DNA of 64,000 nucleotides. Source: Cytophagales bacterium (lineage in GTDB: Bacteria > Bacteroidota > Bacteroidia > Cytophagales > Cyclobacteriaceae). The translations under genes and the position numbers were made by a program. The DNA lies in NCBI GenBank assembly GCA_022360015.1, contig JAKSDQ010000062.1:62001-126000 (forward strand), written 5' to 3'. Of this stretch, positions 38,037 through 46,083 are shown piece after piece. Under the pieces are notes generated by a model that saw only the letters and a list, made by a program, of their open reading frames with translations, was not told the origin of the DNA and made no database searches. How positions within the stretch are numbered: position 1 is the first letter of the stretch; each line of letters opens with the position of its first letter.

Positions 38037-39363
38037 CTATTTATTGGGCAGTTGTATGGTTTTTTTATTGGCTGTAAATCCTGTTTTCAGCCAAAACGGG
38101 GATTTACAGGTGATTGATAAAATCATCGCAAAAATAGACAATTACATAGTGCTAAAGTCTGAGTTGGAAAATGCCTACTATGATTATTTATCAAGTGGGC
38201 AGTCGACACCCCCCGATTTAAGATGCCGAATCCTGGAGAGCCTAATTACCAACAAACTGTTGGTTGCAAAAGCTGAAATAGACTCTGTGGTGGTAGCTGA
38301 TGAGGAGGTAGACGGCAATTTGGAAAGGAAACTTCAATACTTTATTTCTCAGATAGGCTCTGAGGAAAGGATTGAGCAGTATTATGGTAAAACCATTGAA
38401 CAGTTTCGTGATGAACTAAGGGAAAGGGAGAAGGAACAGATGATCATCCAGAAAATGCAATCGGTGATTTCCGAGGATGTTTCTGTAACGCCGGCCGAAG
38501 TAAAAGACTTTTTTGAGTCTATTCCCAGTGATAGCTTGCCGTTTTTTTCTAAAGAGGTGACAGTGGGACAAATCGTTAAAATTCCCACATTGAGTGAAGC
38601 GCAAAAAGATAAATCCAAGCAGGAATTGCTGGGCTTGCGAAACAGGATATTGTCGGGTGAAGATTTTGGTACACTGGCCAGGAAATATTCACAGGAACCG
38701 GCGGCTAAGAATAGTGGTGGCGATTTAGGTTATCAGCCACGCGGGGTTATGGATCCGAAATTTGAAGCGGCTGCGTTGAGTTTGAAACCCGGCGATATTT
38801 CCATGCCCTTTGAAAGTTCATTTGGCATTCATATCGTCCAGTTGTTGGATAGAAGAGGCAATCTGTATCATTCGAGACATATCATTCTTATTCCGGAAAC
38901 CACTTCTGAGGATATAGAGCGGACCATTCAGGAGATGGATAGCTTAAGAACGCTGATAAAGAATGATAGCATTACCTTTGAGAAGGCTGCTACGGAGCAT
39001 TCGGAAGATAAGGGTACTTCTTCAAGTGGTGGTTATTTTCTTGACAGCAATGGATCTAATAGCGTTTCCGTAAAAGAACTGGACCCTACTGTTTATTTCA
39101 CCATAGATACGATGAGTATAGGATCCATAACTAAACCATTGACCTATAAAAGAGCCGATGGCAAGCAGGCGATTAGGATTTTGTATTACAAAGACAGCAA
39201 AAGGCCCCATCAGGCCAACCTTAAGGATGATTACCAAAAGCTTTATCATGCCAAGTTAAATCAAAAAAGAAACAGAGTGATCGCCAAATGGTTTGACCAG
39301 GCAAAAGGGGAGGTTTTTATTAACATCGATGAGGAATATAATTCATGCGATATACTCAAATAA
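38011..39363 (+). CDS. SurA-like periplasmic peptidylprolyl isomerase
   Basis: A 450-residue exported SurA-like chaperone. A signal peptide (about 1-27, cut near VFS/QN) is followed by a SurA-N domain (about 30-165). Two parvulin domains follow (about 180-280 and 285-395), with VGQIVKIPT, YSQEPAAKNSGGDLGY and SRHIILIPE. The ATG at 38011 gives the cleanest signal peptide; the ATG at 38002 and a TTG at 37966 are alternatives. It overlaps the end of the preceding lipoprotein gene by 26 bases. It likely helps outer-membrane proteins on their way to the BAM complex. Confidence 0.9.
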   Translation: MKSKYLINSYLLGSCMVFLLAVNPVFSQNGDLQVIDKIIAKIDNYIVLKSELENAYYDYLSSGQSTPPDLRCRILESLITNKLLVAKAEIDSVVVADEEVDGNLERKLQYFISQIGSEERIEQYYGKTIEQFRDELREREKEQMIIQKMQSVISEDVSVTPAEVKDFFESIPSDSLPFFSKEVTVGQIVKIPTLSEAQKDKSKQELLGLRNRILSGEDFGTLARKYSQEPAAKNSGGDLGYQPRGVMDPKFEAAALSLKPGDISMPFESSFGIHIVQLLDRRGNLYHSRHIILIPETTSEDIERTIQEMDSLRTLIKNDSITFEKAATEHSEDKGTSSSGGYFLDSNGSNSVSVKELDPTVYFTIDTMSIGSITKPLTYKRADGKQAIRILYYKDSKRPHQANLKDDYQKLYHAKLNQKRNRVIAKWFDQAKGEVFINIDEEYNSCDILK

Positions 39364-39403
39364 TCACTTAATTGGAGGAAAGAGAAATTAAACAAATAGT
39401 ATA

Positions 39404-40369
39404 ATGAAAGCATATAGTTCCGACGTAGAGGCAGCAAACGCCTTGTTTGAAGGCTACCAGAAATTAAAAACTGAAATATCAAAGGTTGTCATAGGCCAGG
39501 ATGAGGTGGTTAAGTTATTGTTGACTTCAATTTTTTGTCAGGGACATTCTCTGCTTGTCGGTGTGCCGGGCCTGGCGAAAACATTGTTAATTCACACCAT
39601 ATCATCGGCTGTAAACCTTAGCTTCAGCCGTATTCAGTTTACGCCTGACCTGATGCCTTCTGACATTTTGGGTGCTGAAACTTTAGATAAAGAACGTAAT
39701 TTTAAGTTTATCAAAGGGCCGATTTTTGCTAATATTATTCTGGCTGATGAGATCAACAGAACACCTCCCAAGACCCAGGCGGCCTTGTTGGAGTCGATGC
39801 AGGAGTACAAGGTTACTATTGCCGGAGAAGACTACGAACTTCCACGTCCCTTTTTTGTATTGGCAACACAAAATCCGATTGAGCAGGAGGGTACTTACCC
39901 GCTTCCGGAAGCCCAGTTAGACAGGTTTATGTTTAATATTTTACTGGATTATCCTACCTATGAGTCTGAAATTGATATTGTTAAAAGCACTACCAGCAGT
40001 GAAGTTAACGAGATCGATGAGGTAGTTTCAGGAGAGGAGATTGTCGGTTATCAACATTTGGTTAGAAAAGTCCCTGTTGCCGATAACGTAGTTGAGTACG
40101 CAGTGGGACTTGTCCATAAAACCAGGCCGTTAACAGAAATCGCACACGAGTACAGCAATAACTATCTGGAGTGGGGCGCAGGCCCACGGGCATCACAATA
40201 CCTTATTATCGCCGCTAAATGTAACGCTCTTTTAAATGCCAAGTATTCTCCTGATATCGAGGACGTGCGGGCAGTGGCCAAACCCATCTTGAGGCACCGC
40301 ATCGTAAGGAATTTTAAGGCAGAAGCCGAAGGAATAACCGTGGATGACATTATTGAAAAGTTGTTGTAG
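39404..40369 (+). CDS. MoxR-family AAA+ ATPase
   Basis: A 321-residue AAA+ ATPase of the MoxR type. Walker A is GVPGLAKTLL, Walker B is IILADEINRTPPKTQAALLESM, the sensor region is FFVLATQNPIEQEGTYPLPEAQLDRF, and a C-terminal lid domain is present. MoxR proteins act as chaperones for metal-cofactor insertion or protein complexes and usually sit beside DUF58 and von Willebrand A-domain genes. Here the next genes are a repeat-rich spacer and convergent genes, so such partners are not visible. It follows the SurA-like gene by 40 bases and may share its transcript. Confidence 0.92.
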   Translation: MKAYSSDVEAANALFEGYQKLKTEISKVVIGQDEVVKLLLTSIFCQGHSLLVGVPGLAKTLLIHTISSAVNLSFSRIQFTPDLMPSDILGAETLDKERNFKFIKGPIFANIILADEINRTPPKTQAALLESMQEYKVTIAGEDYELPRPFFVLATQNPIEQEGTYPLPEAQLDRFMFNILLDYPTYESEIDIVKSTTSSEVNEIDEVVSGEEIVGYQHLVRKVPVADNVVEYAVGLVHKTRPLTEIAHEYSNNYLEWGAGPRASQYLIIAAKCNALLNAKYSPDIEDVRAVAKPILRHRIVRNFKAEAEGITVDDIIEKLL

Positions 40370-40391
40370 TTTTCGGTTGCTGTAAAAGTAT

Positions 40392-40566
40392 GGTGCAAGC
40401 GTCTCGTGGCTGTTGTACAACCCGAGCATTTAGCTGTATTTTTATTTTATAAATGAAAACCTCCGTGTCTCTTAGTGTCTTGGTGCCTCCGTGGTGAAAA
40501 ATGGTTAACCACGGAGGCACCAAGACACTAAGAAATTTGTACAAAGCCCACGAGCCGCTTGTGCCT
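40392..40566. repeat. Nested palindromic element (26-bp perfect arms inside an imperfect outer pair)
   Basis: Inner arms at 40470-40495 and 40508-40533 are perfect inverse complements over 26 bp, with a 12-base loop. Their core words are CTTGGTGCCTCCGTGGT and ACCACGGAGGCACCAAG. Outer arms near 40392-40421 and 40537-40566 pair imperfectly, sharing CAAGCG, CTCGTGG and TTGTACAA blocks in inverse order. No ORF or transposase is inside. The inner word resembles a dispersed repeat type I recall from many environmental bacterial genomes. It looks like a mobile-type or recombination-prone intergenic repeat, not a gene. Confidence 0.8.
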
Positions 40567-40810
40567 TTCGACGCCAGAGGAGCTCAACCGAGCCACTTGC
40601 CCTATCCGATAGCCTTTATGATGAGAGGATGCGATGACTTCATAATCCAGGCCCAAAGGTGAATCCCCCCAACTAATTGTCCATTTTCCATTGTCAACTG
40701 TCAATTACCAATTGCGTTTAGGTGTTAAAAAAATTGTACTTATTTGCTGCCATTTGTCTTAGAATACGGGCTGCAGTCTTACCAAACCTGAACAGACAGA
40801 CAATCAGAAA
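40567..40810. other. Non-coding spacer with a short dispersed repeat
   Basis: No gene is supported here. It holds a TCAACTGTCAATT word (40694-40706) inside a run of CAAT/TGTC-like words. The same 13-mer, inverted, occurs at 59077-59089. Confidence 0.5.
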
Positions 40811-41248
40811 CTACAATCCATTACCAATCCTTAAAGTATTTCCTGATAAACTCGACTGATATTCGAGCAGAGGTCGTGTTGCAGGTCCTTTTATGGGAAA
40901 ACCCTCGAAGTTAAACCTGGATGTGCAGCAGGGATCGACCAGAAACAACCCGGACTGATCTACCTCTACATCCGCACATGAGTTCCGGGGCTGGTATGAG
41001 CAGTTTCTTTCAAAAGCCCTGTAGACTGAATTGCTTTCCCGGTAGATAATGATTCCCCGAACCCCCGCATTGATGGTAACGAACCCGCCCAGTGTTTTTA
41101 AAGGTAGAAATTCAAAATTATTCAGATTAATAATTTCGTCTACAATAACAAAGGGAATTTGATTACTATCATCATCAGAGTCGTTACAACCGCCCGTGAC
41201 TGTCATCAGCAGCCCCAAAGTCAATAATCTGATCAGCCTGTTCATCAT
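40811..41248 (-). CDS. Small lipoprotein with a ligand-poor Rieske-like fold
   Basis: A 145-residue lipoprotein (lipobox VTGGC, Cys21). The C-terminal half reads like a Rieske domain. Compared with the usual CTHxGC...CPCHGSRF, the sequence has C83-S-Y85...C91 and D105-P-C107-C108-T-S-R-F. The disulfide cysteines (C91, C107) and the closing GPATRPLLEY remain, while three of the four iron-sulfur ligands are replaced. So it probably keeps the fold without a 2Fe-2S cluster. It begins 5 bases after the pheS stop and is likely co-transcribed with it. Function unknown. Confidence 0.8.
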   Translation of the reverse strand: MMNRLIRLLTLGLLMTVTGGCNDSDDDSNQIPFVIVDEIINLNNFEFLPLKTLGGFVTINAGVRGIIIYRESNSVYRAFERNCSYQPRNSCADVEVDQSGLFLVDPCCTSRFNFEGFPIKGPATRPLLEYQSSLSGNTLRIGNGL

Positions 41249-41252
41249 CGGG

Positions 41253-42284
41253 TTAAGTCAGGTAAACATTAAATTGCCTCAAAAACCTGACATCATTTTC
41301 GAAAAATAACCGTAAATCGTTAATGCCGTACTTGAGCATGGTGATCCTTTCTATACCCATACCAAAAGCATAACCTGTATATACTTCAGCGTCGATTCCG
41401 CAGTTTTCCAAAACGTTCGGATCCACCATGCCACATCCTAATATTTCTACCCAACCGGTTCCCTTGCAAACTTTGCATCCCTTTCCTTTACATATAAAAC
41501 ATGTAATATCCATTTCAGCACTGGGCTCGGTGAATGGAAAATATGAGGGGCGAAACCTGATCTGTGTTTCTTTTCCAAACATTTCCCTGGCGAAGTGAAA
41601 CAAGGTCTGTTTCAGATCCATGAACCCGACGTTGGTGTCGATATATAAAACTTCGACCTGATGAAAGAAACAATGAGCTCTTGCAGATATAGCTTCATTT
41701 CTGTATACCCGGCCAGGCATAATCGATCTGATGGGCGGTTTTTGCGATTCCATCAGTCTGATTTGCACATTGGAGGTGTGCGTTCTCAATACCTTGTCGG
41801 GATTTTTCTCAATGAAAAAAGTATCCTGCATGTCCCGGGCAGGGTGGTTTTCCTCAAAATTAAGGGCGGTAAAATTATGCCAGTCGTCTTCCACCTCAGG
41901 GCCGTCGATCACGTTGAAACCAATTCGCTCGAATATTTCAACGATTCTTTTGCGCACAATCGTCAACGGGTGTAAAGAACCCATGTGCGTTGTAGCCGGT
42001 GGCAGGGTTAAGTCAAGATCAACTGCCTTGTTGTTGGAAGAGGTCGCCGTATTTACATCCGCAATTAAAGCCTGAAATTTTTGTTGGGCACTGTTTTTAA
42101 GATCATTCAAAGCAACGCCCATGTGCTTTTTTTCTTCAACAGCCACATGCTTCAAATTAGCAAAAAGATCCCCTATCACGCTTTTCCGGCTGATATACTT
42201 CATTCGGAACTCCTCAAGTTCTTCCTGGGTTTTTGCTTCAAATTTTGCAATTTGTTCTTTTAGCTCCCGGACCTTTTCTATCAT
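41253..42284 (-). CDS. pheS: Phenylalanine-tRNA ligase alpha subunit
   Basis: PheS charges tRNA-Phe together with the beta subunit PheT, which is not in this window. The 343 residues start at the ATG at 42284; an in-frame TTG at 42299 is less likely. A helical coiled-coil N-terminus (about 1-85) is followed by the class II synthetase core, with HPLTIVRKRIVEIFERIGF, RTHTSNVQIRLM, RFRPSYFPFTEPSAEMDI and the motif 3 region GYAFGMGIERI. A four-Cys insert (CFICKGKGCKVCKGTGW) could bind zinc. Such inserts are seen in some bacterial PheS. Confidence 0.95.
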   Translation of the reverse strand: MIEKVRELKEQIAKFEAKTQEELEEFRMKYISRKSVIGDLFANLKHVAVEEKKHMGVALNDLKNSAQQKFQALIADVNTATSSNNKAVDLDLTLPPATTHMGSLHPLTIVRKRIVEIFERIGFNVIDGPEVEDDWHNFTALNFEENHPARDMQDTFFIEKNPDKVLRTHTSNVQIRLMESQKPPIRSIMPGRVYRNEAISARAHCFFHQVEVLYIDTNVGFMDLKQTLFHFAREMFGKETQIRFRPSYFPFTEPSAEMDITCFICKGKGCKVCKGTGWVEILGCGMVDPNVLENCGIDAEVYTGYAFGMGIERITMLKYGINDLRLFFENDVRFLRQFNVYLT

Positions 42285-42375
42285 TCGTAATTCTGTCAAT
42301 ATTGTTGGCTGTACTAAGATACAAATTGATCACTAATCACAACTAACATCACTGCGTTCATTAAAATAAATCCTC

Positions 42376-43653
42376 TTAAATAATCATGCCGGCACCTACA
42401 GTCTCATTCGTAAATTCGTCAATCAATACCAGGCTACCGGAGGCCCTGTTTTTTCGATAGCTGTCAAAAAACAGGGGACTGGTGGTTCTGACCATTATTC
42501 TGCCTATATCATTTAATCCTATTTCTTTATCATCTTCAATTTTGTGAAGCGTATTAATATCGACCTTGTATCGAACATCTTTAATGATACACCGCACTTC
42601 CTTACTGGTATGTTTCAACGCATATTTTCCAGTAGGGTTTAGGGGTTTTTCATTTAACCAGCAAAGCATCATATCGATATCCTGACCGACCTGCGATTGA
42701 TTATTTGGTTTGACGATTATGTCGCCTCTGCTGATGTCCAAATCATCTTCCAGGGTCATTACCACCGACATCGGAGGGAAAGCCTCCTCCAGTTTTCTAT
42801 CCATAGTTTCAATAGACTTGATTTTCGAAGTAAAACCTGATGGAAATGTCATTATGTCGTCACCGGGTTTGAAGATACCTCCTTCGATTCTTCCGGCATA
42901 TCCCCTGAAATCATGATATTTGTCCGATTGGGGTCTGATGACACGTTGTACAGGAAATCTGCTATCTACCAAATTGAAATCACTGGCAATATGCACATTC
43001 TCCATGACATACAATAGTGTGCCTCCCTTATACCAATCCATTTCTACAGATCTGTCTACCACATTATCGCCTTTTAAGGCACTTATAGGTATATAATGGA
43101 TGTCCTTTATATCCAGCTTGGAGCTAAAAGCTTCAAAGTCATCTTTGATTTTGTTGAATACCTCTTCCTTATAATCTACCAGATCCATTTTGTTGACACA
43201 CAATACCAGGTGTTTGATTTGTAATAAAGAGGCTATGAAGGCATGCCTGCAGGTTTGCTCGACAATACCATTTCTTGCATCTACCAATACAATGGCAAGG
43301 TTGGCTGTCGATGCGCCGGTGACCATGTTTCTTGTATATTGAATATGTCCCGGCGTATCGGCAATGATGAATTTTCTTTTTGGCGTGGCAAAATACCTGT
43401 AGGCAACGTCAATGGTTATGCCCTGCTCTCTTTCCGCCCTCAAGCCATCGGTTAACAATGCCAGATTCACATGTTCATCACCACTTTGGGCACTGGTTCT
43501 TTCAATGGCTTCCATCTGATCCTCAAAAATTGCCTTACTGTCATGTAACAACCGGCCGATTAAAGTGCTTTTGCCATCATCCACGCTACCAGCCGTAGTG
43601 AATCGCAGCAGATCCATGTTTAAATATTCCTGAGATGTTTGAAAGGTGTTCAT
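42376..43653 (-). CDS. cysN: Sulfate adenylyltransferase GTPase subunit
   Basis: CysN is the GTPase subunit that with CysD makes adenosine 5'-phosphosulfate (APS) from sulfate and ATP. The 425 residues contain the EF-Tu-like G domain (GSVDDGKSTLIGRL, DTPGHIQYTRNM, NKMDLVDY) and two beta-barrel domains. The C-terminal APS-kinase domain found in fused CysNC proteins is absent; a separate cysC is present. It lies 21 bases after cysD. Confidence 0.95.
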   Translation of the reverse strand: MNTFQTSQEYLNMDLLRFTTAGSVDDGKSTLIGRLLHDSKAIFEDQMEAIERTSAQSGDEHVNLALLTDGLRAEREQGITIDVAYRYFATPKRKFIIADTPGHIQYTRNMVTGASTANLAIVLVDARNGIVEQTCRHAFIASLLQIKHLVLCVNKMDLVDYKEEVFNKIKDDFEAFSSKLDIKDIHYIPISALKGDNVVDRSVEMDWYKGGTLLYVMENVHIASDFNLVDSRFPVQRVIRPQSDKYHDFRGYAGRIEGGIFKPGDDIMTFPSGFTSKIKSIETMDRKLEEAFPPMSVVMTLEDDLDISRGDIIVKPNNQSQVGQDIDMMLCWLNEKPLNPTGKYALKHTSKEVRCIIKDVRYKVDINTLHKIEDDKEIGLNDIGRIMVRTTSPLFFDSYRKNRASGSLVLIDEFTNETVGAGMII

Positions 43654-43674
43654 TCAATAATAAATTCAATATTT

Positions 43675-44580
43675 CTAAAAGTATCCCTGCTTTTTTCGAT
43701 CTTCCATAGCCGCCTCTGACCTTCGGTCATCAGCCCTGGCACCCCTCTCTGTTATCCTGGCCGAAGCCACTTCCTGAATGATATCTTCCAGCGTGCCGGC
43801 ATCAGATTCCACGGCCCCGGTACAGGTCATATCCCCAACCGTTCTGAAACGTACGGTTTTTTCTTCATAAACTTCCCCCTCCAGCAAGGTGATAAACGCA
43901 GACTGAGCCAGCAATACATCATTTCTATTGACGATGGTCCTTTTATGCGAAAAGTAAATAGAAGGAATACGCAACTTTTCCGAAGCAATATATTGCCAAA
44001 CATCCATTTCTGTCCAGTTACTCAATGGAAACACCCTGAAGTGTTCGCCCATATGTTTTTTACCATTAAATATATTCCAAAGTTCCGGACGCTGGTTTTT
44101 GGGATCCCACTGCCCGAATTCATCACGATGAGAAAAAAAACGTTCTTTCGCCCTGGCCTTCTCCTCATCCCGCCTGGCTCCGCCAAAAGCGGCATCGAAC
44201 CGGAACTCCTCTATGGCATCTAACAAGGTTATGGTTTGCAGCCCGTTTCTGCTGGGATTGAGTCCCTTTTCTTCCACTGCCCTGCCGCTTTTAATAGAGT
44301 CTTCCACATACCGCACAATTAGTTTTGTGCCGACATCTTCCACTAGTTTATCCCTGAAAGTGATGGTTTCTTCAAAATTGTGACCGGTATCGATATGCAT
44401 TAAAGGGAACGGAATTTTAGCGGGCCAAAATGCCTTTTGTGCCAATCTTACCATCACTATTGAATCCTTGCCTCCGGAAAACAAAAGCACCGGCTTTTCA
44501 AACTGCGCAGCCACCTCCCGCATAATGAATATCGCCTCAGATTCTAACTGCTCTAAATGTGTTAAATTATACCTGCTCAT
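43675..44580 (-). CDS. cysD: Sulfate adenylyltransferase catalytic subunit
   Basis: CysD is the ATP-pyrophosphatase-type catalytic subunit of sulfate adenylyltransferase. The PP-loop LLFSGGKDSIVMVRL is near residues 31-46. FPLMHIDTGHNFEET, GARRDEEKARAKER and the C-terminal GDMTCTGAVESDA segment are family motifs. The length of 301 is standard. It forms an operon with cysC upstream (22-base gap) and cysN downstream. Confidence 0.96.
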   Translation of the reverse strand: MSRYNLTHLEQLESEAIFIMREVAAQFEKPVLLFSGGKDSIVMVRLAQKAFWPAKIPFPLMHIDTGHNFEETITFRDKLVEDVGTKLIVRYVEDSIKSGRAVEEKGLNPSRNGLQTITLLDAIEEFRFDAAFGGARRDEEKARAKERFFSHRDEFGQWDPKNQRPELWNIFNGKKHMGEHFRVFPLSNWTEMDVWQYIASEKLRIPSIYFSHKRTIVNRNDVLLAQSAFITLLEGEVYEEKTVRFRTVGDMTCTGAVESDAGTLEDIIQEVASARITERGARADDRRSEAAMEDRKKQGYF

Positions 44581-44602
44581 TTATTCAAAATGATTATAAA
44601 TT

Positions 44603-45190
44603 CTAAATTCTGGGAATGAAAAAGTCGATCATTTCCTGAAGACAATCTTCAAGATTTTTTAACTCGGTATTGATTGTCAGGGAAGGGGCAGCCGGGTTTT
44701 CAAAAGGGGCATCTATGCCAGTGAAATTTTTGATTTCACCTTTTCGCGCTTTTGCGTAAAGCCCCTTTACGTCCCTTGTTTCACAAACACCGATCGGGCA
44801 CTCGACAAATACTTCATGGTAAATATCGTCTCCTATGATCCTTCTGGACATTGCTCTGATTGATTCGGTAGGGCTAATGAAAGAACAAATGGTAATCACA
44901 CCACAGTTGGCAAATAACCTGGCTACTTCCGCTACCCGGCGAATGTTTTCCTCTCTGTCTTCCTCCGTAAAGCCAAGATCTGCATTCAGGCCTGTTCTCA
45001 AATTGTCCCCGTCCAGTATTTGGGTTAGCTTGCCGTTCTCATGGAGGTACTTTTCAAACGATTTGGCGAGCGTACTCTTTCCAGACCCGGAAAGACCTAC
45101 CATCCAGATTACTATTCCCTTTTGATCCAAAAGTTTTTCCTTGTCTTTTTTACCCAGGATCTGATCAAATATGGGATGAATGTTTTCCAA
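44603..45190 (-). CDS. cysC: Adenylylsulfate kinase
   Basis: CysC phosphorylates APS to PAPS, the sulfate donor for both assimilation and sulfotransferases. The 195 residues show the P-loop GLSGSGKSTLAK, DGDNLRTGLNADLGFTEEDREENIRR and the FVECPIGVCETRDVKGLYAKAR segment. It is the first gene of cysCDN, with its promoter in the 113-base divergent gap to cysQ. No PAPS reductase (cysH) or sulfite reductase gene is nearby. Confidence 0.95.
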   Translation of the reverse strand: MENIHPIFDQILGKKDKEKLLDQKGIVIWMVGLSGSGKSTLAKSFEKYLHENGKLTQILDGDNLRTGLNADLGFTEEDREENIRRVAEVARLFANCGVITICSFISPTESIRAMSRRIIGDDIYHEVFVECPIGVCETRDVKGLYAKARKGEIKNFTGIDAPFENPAAPSLTINTELKNLEDCLQEMIDFFIPRI

Positions 45191-45224
45191 ATCGTTAACA
45201 ATTAGTGGATTTAATTTTAAGGCA

Positions 45225-45232
45225 CAAAAATA
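45225..45232 (-). promoter_or_regulatory. -7 box for cysCDN
   Basis: On the minus strand TATTTTTG matches TAnnTTTG and is 34 bases upstream of the cysC start. No TTTG -33 box is visible. Confidence 0.35.
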
Positions 45233-45273
45233 GTATTAAAATAAATATATAATAAATCTTTCTTAATTTATTA

Positions 45274-45281
45274 TAATTTTG
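45274..45281 (+). promoter_or_regulatory. -7 box for cysQ
   Basis: TAATTTTG matches TAnnTTTG and is 22 bases upstream of the cysQ ATG. The surrounding DNA is very AT-rich, so chance matches are possible. Confidence 0.35.
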
Positions 45282-45303
45282 ACATTCATTAATGAAAGAC
45301 TGA

Positions 45304-46068
45304 ATGGCGCATAAAATCGATATGGAAGTAATCAGGCAAATTGCCTGGCAAGCCGGGAAAGAAATTCTTAGCATCTACAATGATGCGGATTTTTCGAAGG
45401 TAGTAGATTTCAAAAATGATAATTCCCCATTGACCCTGGCTGACAAGGCATCTCATGAAGTGATCGAGAAGGGTTTGAAGGAAACTTACCCCGAACTGCC
45501 GGTTATTTCGGAAGAAGGTCGTGAAATTACCTACGAGGAAAGAAGGGATTGGCCTTATTTCTGGTTGGTCGACCCTTTGGACGGAACCAAGGAATTTATG
45601 AATAGAAATGGTGAGTTTACCGTGAATATTGCTCTGATAAAAAACAGGAAACCTGTATTAGGGATTGTTTATGCTCCGGTTACCAATGCATTGTATGAGG
45701 GGCTGGTAGGTGAATATGCCAGGAAAATACAAAACGGCCAAATTCAGCATTTACATGTGAACAACAAAAATGACAATAGAACTGCGGTTCGTAGCAAATC
45801 TCACCCCTCGAAGGAGGAGGAAGAAGTACTCAAGCGTTATGGGGTAGTAGATAGCATGGCCGTAGGTAGCTCCCTGAAGTTTTGTATGGTAGCGGAAGGA
45901 AAAGCCGATATTTATTACCGTCATGGACCTACGATGGAATGGGATACAGCGGCCGGTCAGGCGGTGCTGGAAGCAGCCGGCGGCAGGGTCTGCAAGAATA
46001 CAGGGGATGAGATTTTTACTTACAACAAAGAGCGTTTATTGAATGGCAGCTTTTTATGCCTGGGCTGA
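45304..46068 (+). CDS. cysQ: 3'(2'),5'-bisphosphate nucleotidase
   Basis: CysQ hydrolyses PAP, the by-product of PAPS use, to AMP. The 254-residue inositol-monophosphatase-fold protein shows the metal motifs SEEGREI, WLVDPLDGTKEF and GPTMEWDTAAGQAVLEAAGG. It is divergent from cysCDN, and the pairing implies PAPS is consumed in quantity. It ends 15 bases before the convergent sugar-transferase gene. Confidence 0.94.
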   Translation: MAHKIDMEVIRQIAWQAGKEILSIYNDADFSKVVDFKNDNSPLTLADKASHEVIEKGLKETYPELPVISEEGREITYEERRDWPYFWLVDPLDGTKEFMNRNGEFTVNIALIKNRKPVLGIVYAPVTNALYEGLVGEYARKIQNGQIQHLHVNNKNDNRTAVRSKSHPSKEEEEVLKRYGVVDSMAVGSSLKFCMVAEGKADIYYRHGPTMEWDTAAGQAVLEAAGGRVCKNTGDEIFTYNKERLLNGSFLCLG

Positions 46069-46083
46069 AAGCCTGGTTGTCAT

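Noticed and set aside
40392..40566. Insertion sequence or rho-independent terminator
   Set aside because: No transposase frame is present and no T tract follows the arms, so neither label fits; kept as a palindromic repeat only.
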